Origin: Palaemon carinicauda
Lineage: Eukaryota; Arthropoda; Malacostraca; Decapoda; Palaemonidae
DNA: 64,000 nucleotides
Assembly (NCBI RefSeq): GCF_036898095.1
Contig: NC_090768.1
Span: forward strand, 48,442,201 to 48,506,200
Reading direction: 5' to 3'
In this document: one piece after another, positions 34,181-45,045 of the stretch
Numbering within the stretch: the stretch's first letter is position 1
Layout: the number at the start of each line of letters is the position of its first letter
Made by a program: the position numbers and the translations under genes
Notes under the pieces: generated by a model
What the model was told of the DNA's origin: nothing
The model's input: the letters and a program-made list of their open reading frames with translations, nothing else
The model's database searches: none

Positions 34181-36052
34181 CGAAGTACCTCGGTGAACCA
34201 TTCTCTCGCGGGCCAGAGGGGAGCAACTAACGTCAACCTTGTCCCTTCGTGAGAGGCGAACTTCTGCAGTACCTTGTTGACAATCTTGAATGGTGGGAAT
34301 GCGTAAAGATCCAGATGTGACCAATCTAGGAGGAAGGCATCTATATGTATTGCTGCTGGGTCCGGGACTGGAGAGCAATAGATTGGAAGCCTCTTGGTCA
34401 GCGAGGTTGCAAAGAGATCTATGGTGGGTTGACCCCAAGTCGCCCAAAGTCTCTTGCACACATCCTTGTGGAGGGTCCATTCGGTTGGAATTACCTGACC
34501 TTTCCGACTGAGACAATCTGCTAGGACGTTCAAGTCGCCCTGGATGAACCTCGTTACTAGGGAGATGCCTCGATCTTTTGACCAGATGAGCAGGTCCCTT
34601 GCGATCTCGTACAACGTCAGTGAGTGGGTACCTCCCTGTTTGGAGATGTACGCCAAGGCCGTGGTGTTGTCCGAGTTTACTTCCACCACTTTGCCTCGAA
34701 GGAGATACTCGAAGCTTCTCAAGGCCAGATGAACCGCCAAAAGCTCCTTGCAGTTGATAAGCATGCTCCTCTGACTCGAGTTCCACAGACCTGAGCATTC
34801 CCGACCGTCCAGCGTCGCACCCCAGCCCAAGTCCGATGCGTCCGAGAAGAGAACTGGTTGGGTATCTGAACTGCCAGGGGAAGACCCTCTCTTAGACTGA
34901 TATTGTCCTTCCACCAAGTCAGACAAGACTTTATCTTTTCGGAAATCGGGATCGAGACCGCCTCTAGCGTCTTGTCCTTTTTCCAGTGAAAAGCCAGATG
35001 GAATTGAAGAGGACGGAGGTGTAGTCTTCCTAGTGATACAAATTGCTCCAGGGATGACAGCGTCCCTACCAGACTCATCCACAGCCTGACTGAGCAGCGT
35101 TCTTTCTTCAGCATCTTCTGGATGGAGAGCAGGGCTTGATCTATTCTGGGGGCCGACGGAAAAGCCCGAAAAACTTGACTGTGAATCTCCATCCCTAAAT
35201 ACAGAATAGTTTGGGATGGGACCAGCTGCGACTTTTCCAAATTGACTAGGAGTCCCAATTCCTTGGTCAGATCTAGAGTCCAATTGAGATCCTTCAGACA
35301 GCGACGACTGGAAGAGGCTCTGAGAAGCCAGTCGTCCAAATAAAGGGAGGCTCGGATGTCCGATAAGTGGAGGAATTTCGCCACATTCCTCATCAGCCTC
35401 GTAAACACGAGAGGAGCTGTGCTTAGGCCAAAGCACAGGGCCCGAAACTGGTAAACCACATCTTCGAAGACGAATCTCAGAAAGGGTTGGGAGTCTGAGT
35501 GAATGGGGATGTGGAAGTAGGCGTCCCTTAGGTCTAGAGAGACCATCCAGTCTTCCTTTCTGACCGCTGCTAAGACTGACTTTGTGGTCTCCATGGAAAA
35601 CTTCGTCTTTGTGACAAAGACATTCAGAGCACTGACGTCTAGCACCGGTCTCCAACCTCCTGTCTTCTTTGATACTAGGAAGAGACGGTTGTAAAACCCC
35701 GGTGATTGAAGGTCCGAGACTTTGACCACCGCTCCCTTCTCTAGCAAAAGAGACACTTCCAGTTTCAGGGCTTGTCTCTTTTCTTCCTCTCTGTACCTGG
35801 GAGAGAGATCGATGGGGGACGTCGCTAGAGGGGTTTGCGTACAAAAGGGATTTTGTACCCCTCTCTGAGCAACCTCACAGATTGTTGATCTGCGCCTCTC
35901 TTCTCCCAGGCTTGCCAGAAGTTCTTGAGTCTGGCTCCTACTGCTGTCTGAAGTTGCGGGCAGTCAGACTCTGCCCTTAGAGGACTTGGATCCTTTCCTC
36001 TTCCCTCGCTTCCCTTCGGCACGAGCACCTCCTCTGCTGGAGGCTCTGCCAC
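33907..36052 (-). pseudogene. Element 3 RT-RNase H-MT, two single-base frame breaks
   Basis: The first frame (36052-35825) overlaps gag and ends early at a T run near 35851. The RT frame (about 35848-34862) has GFYNRLFLVSKKTGGWRPV, VSLDLRDAYFHIPIH, CFGLSTAPLVFTRL and SLYLDDWLLRAS (catalytic DD intact, 35328-35342). Near 34862 one base is missing relative to element 4. The RNase H and MT frame then runs to 33907, with LFSDASDLGWGATLDG, INCKELLAVHLAL, VNSDNTTALAYISKQGG, DCLSRKGQVIPTEW, DLFATSLTKRLPIYCSP, LYAFPPFKIV and LTLVAPLWPAREWF. The MT segment resembles phage-type adenine methylase folds, with AFPPF where NPPY would be; this is inferred from family knowledge. Confidence 0.88.
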
Positions 36053-38405
36053 GAAAGGGCGGGATAAATCGAGACGCTGGAGTGTCTATCCTCGGTCTAG
36101 CAGACAATGTAGGCAAAGGGGGAGCTTTGCGAGCCGAGGACGCAACTAGATCGTGGGTGTCCTTCTGTACTAAAGACAAGGCAATTTCTTTAATCAAGAC
36201 TTCAGGAAATAGGCACTTGGACAAGGGCGGAAAGAGTAGCTCAGATCTTTGGCATGGCGTCACTCCAGCAAACAGGAAAGAACATAGAGACTCTCGTTTC
36301 TTCAGGACTCCGGACGTGAATGAAGCGGCAAGTTCGTTGGACCCATCACGGACGGCCTTGTCCATGCAGGACATAATGAGTAAGGAAACATCCTTGTCCG
36401 CAGAAGAGATTTTCCTACTCAGGGCTCCTAAACACCAGTCTAGGAAGTTAAAGACTTCGAAAGCCCTAAATATACCTTTAAGAAGGTGGTCCAGGTCCGA
36501 TGGTGACCAACAAATCTTCGAGCGTCTCATGGCAAGGCGGCGGGGAGAGTCTACAAGACTTGAGAAGTCGCCCTGGGCAGAGGCAGGAACTCCCAAGCCG
36601 AGAACTTCTCCCGTGGCATACCAGACGCTCGATCTAGACGAGATTTTAGAGGGGGGGAAGGCAAATGCTGTCTTCCCTAAACTCTTCTTGGTCTCTAACC
36701 AATCGCCCAACAGCCGCAAAGCTCTCTTGGATGAGCGAGAGAGAACGAGTTTAGTAAAGGCAGGCACGGAAGCAGGAACGCCTAATACAAACTCTGACGG
36801 CGGCGAACGAGGAGCCACAGAAACAAAGTGGTCAGGGAACAACTCCTTAAACACAGCCATGACTTTTCTAAAGTCCAAGGATGGTTGAGCTGCCTTAGGC
36901 TCATCAAGTTCTGAAGGTTGATCCTCTTGTGGTTCAGCAACGTCCTCATCTGACAGTTCCTCATCCGATAACTGATGAGAAAACGGCAAAGGAGTGGGCA
37001 ACGTTTGACTCGCCGAGTCCGGTCGCACTGGTGCATGCGTGACGGAGCCGAACGCAGCGTCATGGAACTGCTGAACAGTCTGGGAACTGTCAACAACCAT
37101 AGGTGCGCGAGGACGCACAGCGTCCACCCGAGACTGTTTAGACCGTCTGGGTTGTGCAGTCAACACCATCCCGGGTTGCGGAGGTTGACGCACCGCATCA
37201 AAACAAGTCACCTCTGATGGTTGATGAACGTCCTGAACGTCAACAACCACCTCCGTGCGTTGCCTAACGTCAACGTGCGTCTGGAAACCCACACTGGGTC
37301 GCATCGGTGGAGGTACTACCCCAACTGGTAGACGCGAGAAAGCTACCTCAACGTCAACAGGACGCACAACAGACCGCTTGGATGGTTGTTGGCCAGAAGG
37401 TTCAGCGGCAACCTTCTCCGCATTGAAGTCCTCCATCAAGGACGCAAGCTTGGACTGCATGTCCTGCAGCAACACCCATTTAGGGTCTACGGAAGCAGGT
37501 GCGGCAACAGACGGGGTGAGCGACTGAGGCGGCACAACTTTGCCTCTCTTAGGCGGCGAGCAGTCATCCGATGACGGCAACGGGTCCGAACTGTCCCAGT
37601 GGCTACAACCGGGACGTTGGACTTGTCCTGAAGGGACCGACTTACGTTTCAAAGGTCTGGAGACCTTGGTCCAAGGTTTCTGACGAGAAACACCTTCGGA
37701 CGACGAGGTAAAAATGGGCTCTCTCGTCTTACGTTGGTAGGGGCGATCTTGGGGAGATATGCCTGATACCATAGAGGGAACGTCTGTTCGCTGATCAAGG
37801 CCTCTCGAACCCATGAGTCGTACGACATTGCTTCTCCCCTGGGCTTGGGAGCTTGCAAGAGGTCCCGGACTAGGAGGACGACAGGCACGAACAGACGAAC
37901 CCTCAAGCGCAACACTGTTCACAACACTTTGAGAAACACTAGGCACTTTAACACTTTCCGCCGCGGCACTTTGGCACTTTAGTTCCTTTACGTCCGCCAT
38001 GAGTTGATTCCGGTCACTTGCTAGGGCCTCAACTCTCTCCCCCAAGGCATGAATAGCACGCATCATGTCTGCCATCGACGGTTCCTGAGTGCTAGGAGGG
38101 GGGTTAGGAACAACCACTACAGGGGAAGGATTAGGTTCAGGGGCATGTGGAGAGGAAAAATCTACCGACCTAGAAGAACTTCTCCTTACCCTATCTCTCT
38201 CTAGTCTGCGTGTATATTTCTCAAATTCGATAAAATCGAATTCCGAAAGGCCCACGCATTCCTCACACCGATCTTCCAATTGACAGGTTTTACCCCGACA
38301 ATTGGAACAAACAGTGTGAGGGTCGAGAGAAGCCTTTGGAAGACGCCTATGACAGTCCCTAGCATTACATTTTCTGAACTTGGGAACTTGTGAAAGGTCA
38401 GCCAT
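35964..38405 (-). CDS. Element 3 gag-like protein, intact
   Basis: An 813-codon frame starting at ATG 38403-38405. The N-terminus is Cys/His-rich (CNARDCHRRL, DPHTVCSNCRGKTC, CEECVGLSEF, about residues 13-57), a spacing that suggests one or two zinc sites. A possible short coiled segment (ALGERVEALASDRNQLMADV, about 115-135) is followed by a long low-complexity Pro/Gln/Val region. The acidic stretch SDEELSDEDVAEPQEDQ is near residue 490, and a folded C-terminal domain follows (VMAVFKELFPDHF, VLSRSSKRALRLLGDWL, WSPSDLDHLLKGIFRAFEVF). The end is basic (KRGKRKGSKSSKGRV). It probably binds element RNA and forms particles. The stop overlaps the RT frame. Confidence 0.88.
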   Translation of the reverse strand: MADLSQVPKFRKCNARDCHRRLPKASLDPHTVCSNCRGKTCQLEDRCEECVGLSEFDFIEFEKYTRRLERDRVRRSSSRSVDFSSPHAPEPNPSPVVVVPNPPPSTQEPSMADMMRAIHALGERVEALASDRNQLMADVKELKCQSAAAESVKVPSVSQSVVNSVALEGSSVRACRPPSPGPLASSQAQGRSNVVRLMGSRGLDQRTDVPSMVSGISPQDRPYQRKTREPIFTSSSEGVSRQKPWTKVSRPLKRKSVPSGQVQRPGCSHWDSSDPLPSSDDCSPPKRGKVVPPQSLTPSVAAPASVDPKWVLLQDMQSKLASLMEDFNAEKVAAEPSGQQPSKRSVVRPVDVEVAFSRLPVGVVPPPMRPSVGFQTHVDVRQRTEVVVDVQDVHQPSEVTCFDAVRQPPQPGMVLTAQPRRSKQSRVDAVRPRAPMVVDSSQTVQQFHDAAFGSVTHAPVRPDSASQTLPTPLPFSHQLSDEELSDEDVAEPQEDQPSELDEPKAAQPSLDFRKVMAVFKELFPDHFVSVAPRSPPSEFVLGVPASVPAFTKLVLSRSSKRALRLLGDWLETKKSLGKTAFAFPPSKISSRSSVWYATGEVLGLGVPASAQGDFSSLVDSPRRLAMRRSKICWSPSDLDHLLKGIFRAFEVFNFLDWCLGALSRKISSADKDVSLLIMSCMDKAVRDGSNELAASFTSGVLKKRESLCSFLFAGVTPCQRSELLFPPLSKCLFPEVLIKEIALSLVQKDTHDLVASSARKAPPLPTLSARPRIDTPASRFIPPFRGRASSRGGARAEGKRGKRKGSKSSKGRV

Positions 38406-38609
38406 TTTGAATTAGTCAAGGGAAAATTCCAAAAAACGATCTAAGTCATCAACAATTAATCCGATCCAAAAAAAGAGTTCAAGGATTTATTTGAAGAAAA
38501 ACACCTGTACTGCGAAAGCTCAAACCAAATTAAAGTACTTCACCAAAAATGATGTGAAAAAACTCCAGGTTCAACAGCGAGTAAAGTACGTCTTGTAGAC
38601 ACGTCGACA

Positions 38610-38790
38610 GAGAAGAAATTGAGTCTTTGTTTACATCGAGAGAGTGGTATCTGGCCGACAGTTGGCGCTGGTGGGCACACCCGCAACCTGTATAGCGATC
38701 GCTGGCGAGTTTTTACTGTTTTTAGTCTGTCGAGCAACAGAGTTGCAGCTATTATATATTCACCGGCTAAGTTAAATATTTAAAAATCAT
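38610..38790. repeat. Element 3 right inverted terminal repeat
   Basis: Reverse complement of 32305-32467 with about one mismatch (an A/T change in the CAGACAAAAAACAG stretch). The outer end (CTAAGTTAAATATTTAAAAA) is repeated inverted in the ICR. Confidence 0.92.
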
Positions 38791-39194
38791 AATCTAAAGA
38801 ATGATACAGACCAATGGTACTTCTACTAATAAAAGATTAATGTCTTATTGTCATTTAAGATCCTTAAGACATCCATCTATGTGATTACTCTGTACTCTCC
38901 CAGTAGAGAAGTTGCTGATCACAACCTTAACAACTGTGAATTAAATTATTGTAACCTGGAATGATTTAGTGAAACCAATTTCTCCAATGACATAAGCCTC
39001 CTAATACTTTACCCCTGAATCTGAATACTTTTTAAAACATGGTTAGAATCAACTGAAACAAAGATTATTGCCGAGAGTTGTCTCTGATCTTTTGGTCTAA
39101 TTTTCAAGAACACCACTTTCATCTTATTTTTGGTCATCATACCTCCTGCCTTTAACATTTAAAGGTCACTCATGATTGACAGAGGCAAGGGACA
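38791..39194. other. Intronic interval without recognised feature
   Basis: About 400 bases between element 3 and the dispersed repeat. Nothing is supported. Confidence 0.35.
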
Positions 39195-39370
39195 TGGCAG
39201 TTTCTTTAAGACAGACCATATACAGTACACCGTACATATAATCAGCCCTTAAGTTCCCTATCCACCCAAGCTATAACCAGGTAAGATCAGGCAATGGCTA
39301 CTGATGACTAGGCAGGTTGACCTAAGGCTTCCCTATAGCCATCATCCTTAGCTCACAGGATAGTGAGGTT
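39195..39370. repeat. Dispersed repeat (partner at 7150-7240)
   Basis: It shares blocks with 7150-7240 (GACAGACCATATA, TATCCACCCAAGCTA, CAGGCAATGGCT) and extends further with GATGACTAGGCAGGTTGACC. The shared order over about 90 bases supports common origin. Confidence 0.5.
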
Positions 39371-39769
39371 GTCAACACTAGTAGAAACTTTTTCAAGCTG
39401 TGAGCAAGCCTCAAACTTCCGACCTATGGAGTCAAGAGACACGATACATTAGCCATTAGGCTGCCTTAGCTCTTTTAAACTACATGGATGCCTAGGAAAA
39501 GAGGCTTTAACGACAAGAATTTATTGAGCTGTCCTTTATTCTATCAAAACCAAGCTGATGTGCTCCACGATACTGGTTTGACATGGCACTGAAAAACAAG
39601 ACATTTTCAAGAGAGAGGGAGTAACGGAGCCAACTAAGGGTATGCAGAACTAGCTGTTTGCAGCTGCTGTTTGAAAGTAATCTGAATGGAAAACTGCCAA
39701 CCAGAATCCTAACTCCAACTGAAAAATTTGCCTTCCTAAGTGCCTGAGGAGGATTGAATTAAGATACTG

Positions 39770-39990
39770 TATATGAATTTGGGCCATTAAGACATGCCAT
39801 TGAAGCCTAGGTGACCATTCAGCTCCCATGCACAACTGAGGGAAAGATCCTGTAGTTATAGGGTGAAGTAAAAGTTAAAGAGGTTGAACAACAAGACGGA
39901 AGGAAGGAAGGTGGAACAGAGGTATAGTAGAAGGTTAGAAAATGAAAGCAGCTAGGAGCAAAAAGGATGCTGCAAAGACCATTAAGTAAT
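39770..39990. repeat. Dispersed repeat, copy 1 (partner at 40960-41130)
   Basis: Blocks GACCATTCAGCTCC, TGCACAACTGAGGGAAA, GTGAAGTAAAAGTTAAAG and GTTGAACAACAAGACGGAA recur in the same order at 40960-41130. Coding potential is absent. It is probably an old SINE-like repeat of this genome. Confidence 0.55.
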
Positions 39991-40309
39991 GTTTACATTG
40001 TAACGTTTCAGGTGCATTGGTGGCAATGACTTGCTTGGATTTGATTGGATATTTGTAATTTTTACTTAATGGACATGACTCACGAAAGGTTAAACAACAC
40101 CTTAATGCCAATGAGTAGTATATGGGATGGTATTACCTTTGGAGGAGAACTAACTTGACTGTTCACTACCTTCATAACAATTTGCTTATACTTTTATTTA
40201 CTGCTACCTTACAGTTATTAAATTATAAGGTTAATAACAACTAAATCAAATACATATACTAAGTGTTTCCTTTCTATTGAATAAGTCAACATCCACAAAT
40301 TACAATTAT

Positions 40310-40870
40310 CATCAACATTAATACTTTTCCTCCACTGTTTCCTACAAGCCTATCATGTCTAGGTCTTCAACCCATCTTCTTTTGTGATTTTTCTAGGCCT
40401 CCCTACAGAATTTATTCCAACTACTTTCAAATCTACTGCTTTCATGACCCACTGTTCCTCATCCCTTCTCATCTTGCATTACAACTCTTTCAATCCTAAA
40501 GTTTCTAATCTTTCTCCAGACTTTGGACAGAAAATCTCTTTGCTAATTCCTCATTCGTAACATTATCATCCCACCATAGTCCAGCTATGAATATCAATAT
40601 TCTGGTCACTCAATTTTCATTGTCAGTGCTTATATTTCTGCTGTATAAAGTATAGGCCTTATGTACCCATTGAAATTCTTAGCTCTACTAAGCAAACCTT
40701 TCTATTCACCACATATCCAACTATACCCCTCTATTTCCTCCATGCTGCAGTTACACTCTTTCTTAATGCTCTCTCCATTCCTACTCAAGTCCAGTGTGTC
40801 TTGAAGTAACATAAATGATCTACCTCATTTACAAAAACAAGATTCTTAACTCCTCTCTTTCCAAATTGCT
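40310..40870 (-). mobile_element. Degenerate non-LTR retrotransposon, 3' part of RT ORF
   Basis: On the minus strand, broken frames read GESIKKECNCSMEEIEGY (about 40775), LLSRAKNFNGYIRPILYTAEI (about 40680), ALTMKIE (about 40630), RDFLSKVWRKI and SVGRPRKITKEDGLKT (about 40400). In LINE RT proteins of a similar kind the corresponding order is an EIxxRI..A...W box, a RPxxLYGAExWA box and a GRPRKxW box near the C-terminus. Several stops show that it is dead. The partner upstream RT motifs are not seen, so this is a 5'-truncated copy. Confidence 0.55.
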
Positions 40871-40959
40871 TTAATAACCTATTCCATGGACTGAAAACCT
40901 CTTGCCCCACATATATATAATAATTCAAAGCATCTCTTGTGATAATTTACCTTTAAAGC

Positions 40960-41130
40960 ATTAATGGAATTTTGACTATATGACCAAGCGCTTGAGCTGG
41001 AGAGACCATTCAGCTATGAGGTGCAACTGTGGGAAAACCCCATGATTCTACTATACAGTAAAGTAAAAGTCATAACAGTTGGACAACAAGATGGAATAAA
41101 TGAAGTGGGGACAGAAAGAAAGTAGATGCC
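40960..41130. repeat. Dispersed repeat, copy 2 (partner at 39770-39990)
   Basis: This copy has GACCATTCAGCTATGAGG, TGCAACTGTGGGAAA, AAAGTAAAAGTCATAAC and GTTGGACAACAAGATGGAA, in the order of the first copy. Confidence 0.55.
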
Positions 41131-41919
41131 ACTTTCCCTTTTGTTTAGTCCCTTTAAAATCAGGTCTGTAGTCCCCTACCCATCTTAGCCCCATAGATCT
41201 TGCAAGCCAACCTTATTGAGCATCCTGTAGCTCAAACCTCGTTTTCAAATGGTTATTTGAACTGTATATAATTAATGGGTTTATGGAGAAACCTACTGAG
41301 ATTTTTAAAAACCCAAAATTTACCTCTTCATGCAAACCTGGCACTTAGATAATAAGTCCTCTCAACACTGCCACAATGACTTTGAGCCAAATATTCCAGA
41401 CAACATAGTAAGTGAGGCCACTACCTGCTGTGAAACTCAATACTTCACTTTGTGCACAAGGAGTACTACTACCACTCCTTTTCTGTCTCTTAGACAAAAT
41501 ATTGCAGTGTCTGGTACATTAAAAAACCATGATTGTGAGCTGCATATCTTGATATCTATGACTGCAATCATGTCGCAGCTGAAAACCAGGCAGTAGCCAT
41601 GAGGCAGGTAGACAGAAGATAAGCTAACTTTAAAAATGTGAAGATACATACTGCATATGAATTATGTTACTAATAACAAGATCAGCAGAACAAAATGTTA
41701 ACAACTGCACACTGATGGGACTGCTAGAGTTAAGTAACAACACAGTCTACTTTAGGAGAGTTTCTCCCTATCCTTGAACTACAAGTGCAATCTACTTATA
41801 TAGTATAAATTCTTGATCAGTCTGCTTTCTGCGCAGATACATAGTGCTGGGTTTGAAATTTTGTTTGAAATTTACACCACTTGCTTTTATACAACTATTA
41901 AATTAAGATAATTACTTAC

Positions 41920-42108
41920 CTGAACAAATTTTCCTTCTGGACATTTCCACTGTTTGATATTATCTGGGGCCCCAGAAGCAAACATATACAAATCCGGATG
42001 TGCAACTAACGACCTTACACTTTTTTTGTGATGCGTAAGTGTGCATGACGTTTTCCCAGCTGCTAAATCCCATAGTCGGATTGTAAAGTCATGTGACCCT
42101 GTTATAAC
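41920..42108 (-). CDS. PLRG1: PLRG1 exon encoding one and a half WD40 blades
   Basis: The exon has 189 bases (63 codons, phase 0 at both ends), acceptor ATACAG upstream and donor GTAAGT at 41914-41919. It encodes [19 protein letters not shown], then [35 protein letters not shown] and FVQ. ITGSHD.TIRLWDL and [13 protein letters not shown] residues match animal PLRG1 closely. It joins the upstream exon at ...AAEPQ|VITG and the downstream exon at ...KFVQ|NLSG, both as in the vertebrate protein as I recall it. The upstream intron (10.4 kb) holds element 5 and the TIR element. Confidence 0.97.
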
Positions 42109-42867
42109 CTGTATAAAAAGATGAAAAAGGTAAGTATTAAATCCTTTAAAGTTAACCCAATATTTTTACATTAAAATAACTACAAGAATGTATTCATAAT
42201 ATATTTATATTGCACATAGCTATAAAAAATATATTTTTGTATTTCATAGATAGAAACCATTACTTCATGAAATACATCCCTCAACCAGTTTTTATAATAT
42301 CAACTCGAATTCAGAACTCAAATTGCCTTAACAATGGTGATTAACTTTAACGACAAAATGTTTGAAGTCTTTTATTCCTCCATGTATTGGATATTATTTT
42401 TCTGATATTTTTCCACCAACTGATTGTCTAGATGAAAACTTAAGGTTTATTGATTCCTTAACACAGATCTCAATATTAATAACTGGCACTGCCATTCAAT
42501 TAGCTCGCTGTGCATGCTGTAAGAGATTTCTCATAATCATGGCCATCTTTGGCATTCTAATCTTCTTAGACTATACCATACCTACCATAGTGGTGGACAT
42601 GCTGATATAATAATTCTAAAAGTTTGGTCTTCACTTCAGAAAGACTCCATACTACACAGTATTCCTTTAATTTTATTCTGACTGAAATCAAATTATGAAA
42701 TTATCTTTTTAATTGTTTATTGGAATTGGTGGAACTTCATAAGTTCAAATCTGGTGCAAATGTATTTTTGTTGAACAGGTGGACGTAAGTATTGTTTTAT
42801 AGTTTATTAGTTAATTAAACTTTGATATTTATCAAAACTTAAAAAAAAATTCTTATAGCTTATTCTT
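42109..42867. other. Intronic interval without recognised gene
   Basis: AT-rich. The plus-strand open frame 42362-42610 has no start context or similarity that I recognise and is probably chance. Confidence 0.4.
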
Positions 42868-42965
42868 TATAATTACATTTTCTTTCCACACAGGGCTGCT
42901 GTCCCTCTTTGGGCCCTTGAGTTTGTCGCTTTCTGCTTTTCCAATTATGATTGCAGCTTGGCTTA
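42868..42965 (+). mobile_element. Fragment of the TAA-tailed dispersed repeat
   Basis: The stretch GGGCTGCTGTCCCTCTTTGG, followed by GCCCTTGAGTTTG, TGCTTTTCCAATTATGATTG and CAGCTTGGCTTA, matches the 3' parts of 50948-51226 and 51227-51742. It is 5'-truncated and lacks the TAA tail, because the TIR element at 42981 begins just after it. Confidence 0.6.
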
Positions 42966-42980
42966 AAATACAGTACTAAT

Positions 42981-44033
42981 TACCGTATTTCCCGTGTCAT
43001 AAGACACACCTTTTTCCCAGAAAAATGCCCTGCGTCTTAACACTAACAAAAAGTTGTATAGGGGAGTTTGACAACCCTCAAACACCCAACTAATGACATA
43101 CAAGCACTCATACTCACCAGACATAAAATATAAACCTGAAATTATCATTCATATGTAATAAATAAATCTATTTCTATATTGTACTTCATTTAATGAAATA
43201 CTTGTAGAGCAAGTTATCTGTTTATTTTGGTGATCAGCTGATGACTCTCCAACCCCTTTCTACAAGCAACCATGCCAACTAGTGGTCTCCTAGCAGACGA
43301 TTCTGTGCCATATTAGTTGTTTATGTAGTATTTATCTATTTTCTCATATTTTGTTAATATTTTGTGATAAAGCAATATTTTGTTATTATTTTGTGATAAA
43401 GCAATATTTTGATAACGATTTTGTTGCCTGAGTTCCAAAGTAGTACAAACAGACAGTTGTTGAATATGACCTTGGTAAAAACATCTCACTGTTAGTCGAG
43501 TGCAGTGTTACCAAGTTAAAAGAAAAGTAACTAGGCCTAGAGTCTCATACACTAGCAAAAGTATTCCACACAGGAATTTCTAGGTACTTCTTTGATCAAT
43601 TATTAATTTTGTGTGAAAATGTGTAGGCTATATGAGGAATTTGGGAAATATTACTGGAATTTTACTTCTTTACCAAAAGTTGATTAAGAGCATTTGGCAC
43701 CACTGCTTTCATACAGAAAACACTTAAAACATCATGACCAAACACTAAACGTGTAAGTTGTGGTGGCAAACTACGACAGGTTTAGAGGTTTCTTAATGAA
43801 AATGTAATAAAATTGGGATAACCAACATGCACCTAATTAATATTAAATTAAACCTTTCATAATACAACCAAAATAAGAAAATTTACTGTGCTTAACAAAA
43901 ATCACACAGACTAGGAATTACTGTTAGAATAGTTTGTAAAATCCTCAATTTCTTTTTTTCCAAAAACCGCTTTGCTAATTTAAGGGTGCGTCTTACCACT
44001 TGTAGCGTCTTATGACACGGAAAATACGGTACT
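42981..44033. mobile_element. Non-autonomous DNA transposon with terminal inverted repeats
   Basis: The left end TACCGTATTTCCCGTGTCAT, continuing AAGACACACC, is the reverse complement of the right end up to 44031 (GGTGCGTCTTACC, then GTCTTATGACACGGAAAATA, then CGGTA), with two or three mismatches in the first 25 bases. TA flanks both ends and may be the target duplication. The interior is AT-rich without a transposase frame. It contains two direct copies of about 31 bases (TTTGTGATAAAGCAATATTT at about 43360 and 43391). The ends resemble a widespread animal element type with CCGTATTTTCC termini, which I cannot assign to a superfamily. Confidence 0.7.
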
Positions 44034-44670
44034 TACCAGGTAAGGATGTACAGTACCATATAGAATATCTACACTCTAATTTGTTTAACTTGCACCATTA
44101 TTTTGGATGACAACAAGACTGCCCCAATCTGTGGGATAACAGGAGCAAATTGCCTTCTTAAGGGAAGAATAGTACAGTATTTGTGAAACTAAACCTAGTT
44201 GAAAAACAACTGAGTTCATGTAAAACATAAACCAATGCTTTACAAAGATAAATGGGTATCTGAATGGCTATGTCATCCCATGAAGTTTGAAGTGGGTTGG
44301 ATATCAAAAACTACAATGAAACGCAATAATGCACAAAATATTGGTCCCCTAGGATTAGAAGACCTATTACCACCTTCATACAATCACTGCTTTTTTTACA
44401 GTCAACTACATCATAATAACACACTAGATTGTTTTCACATAGCTCACTACAGTATTTTAGTGTATAGTATTACTGTAATTGTACAGTAAAGTACTGTACA
44501 AACTTCTATTATTGATGGAGGTGGGATACTGAAGGAAAGAAATGGGAAAGTAACTTACAATCACTTGAGTTTCCCCAGTTGAATTCCAAATCTATACCAA
44601 CTATACAATTTTGATAATTAAATCCTTATACAGAATAATAAAACAACCTTGAACTTTTCCACTGAAAAAA
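44034..44670. other. Intronic interval without recognised feature
   Basis: AT-rich sequence between the TIR element and element 5. The open frame 44235-44489 shows no similarity that I recognise. Confidence 0.4.
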
Positions 44671-44671
44671 T

Positions 44672-45045
44672 GACAAATTCGTAGAGAATTTGTATTTTTC
44701 CTAACCATACAAACCTTAGCTATTTAATATGGGTATTACTTTCGGCGTAGCTGAAATGACGAGCCATTACAATTTTAACGAGGGTTTACTACACCCTCGC
44801 TAGTTAGCGAGGGGGGTAGAGAGGGGTAGCTAGCTACCCCTCCCCCCCTCACACACCTGTGACTAGCTCACTTTGCTTAGAGGTAGGACTTCCCGGGGGA
44901 CAGGGCTGGCAGGCAAGTTTGATTAAATAGCTAAGGTTTGTATGGTTAGGAAAAATACAAATTATCTACGAATTTGTCATTTGTTCCGTAACCGAAATAC
45001 AAACCATGCTATTTAATATGGGTGACTTAACCCTTAGGTAGGGTG
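44672..45045. repeat. Element 5 left terminal repeat and ICR
   Basis: The left end (GACAAATTCGTAGAGAATTT and following bases to ATTTAATATGGG) recurs inverted at about 44931-44989. It is joined at about 44990 to a different end motif (ATTTGTTCCGTAACCGAAAT), which should be the inverted right outer end. That right end is no longer present at the other side, so the ICR preserves the only record of it. Confidence 0.85.

Larger units (their letters stand above)
32272..38790 (-). mobile_element. DIRS1-like retrotransposon, element 3 (best preserved)
   Basis: A 6.5-kb element with matching terminal repeats (about 32282-32467 and 38610-38785, about one mismatch over 140 bases), an ICR at about 32490-32625, an intact gag (813 codons), RT-RNase H-MT in two or three frames and an open YR. 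The left flank and the ICR share GAT at the joint; the right flank has CAT instead, and no target duplication is seen. Only two single-base frame breaks stand between it and a complete gene set. It lies in sense orientation in the 13-kb PLRG1 intron and is the best reference for the family. Confidence 0.93.

Noticed and set aside
42362..42610. Plus-strand open frame of 82 codons
   Set aside because: It lies in an AT-rich intron, has no recognised domain and no supporting context; the length is expected by chance.
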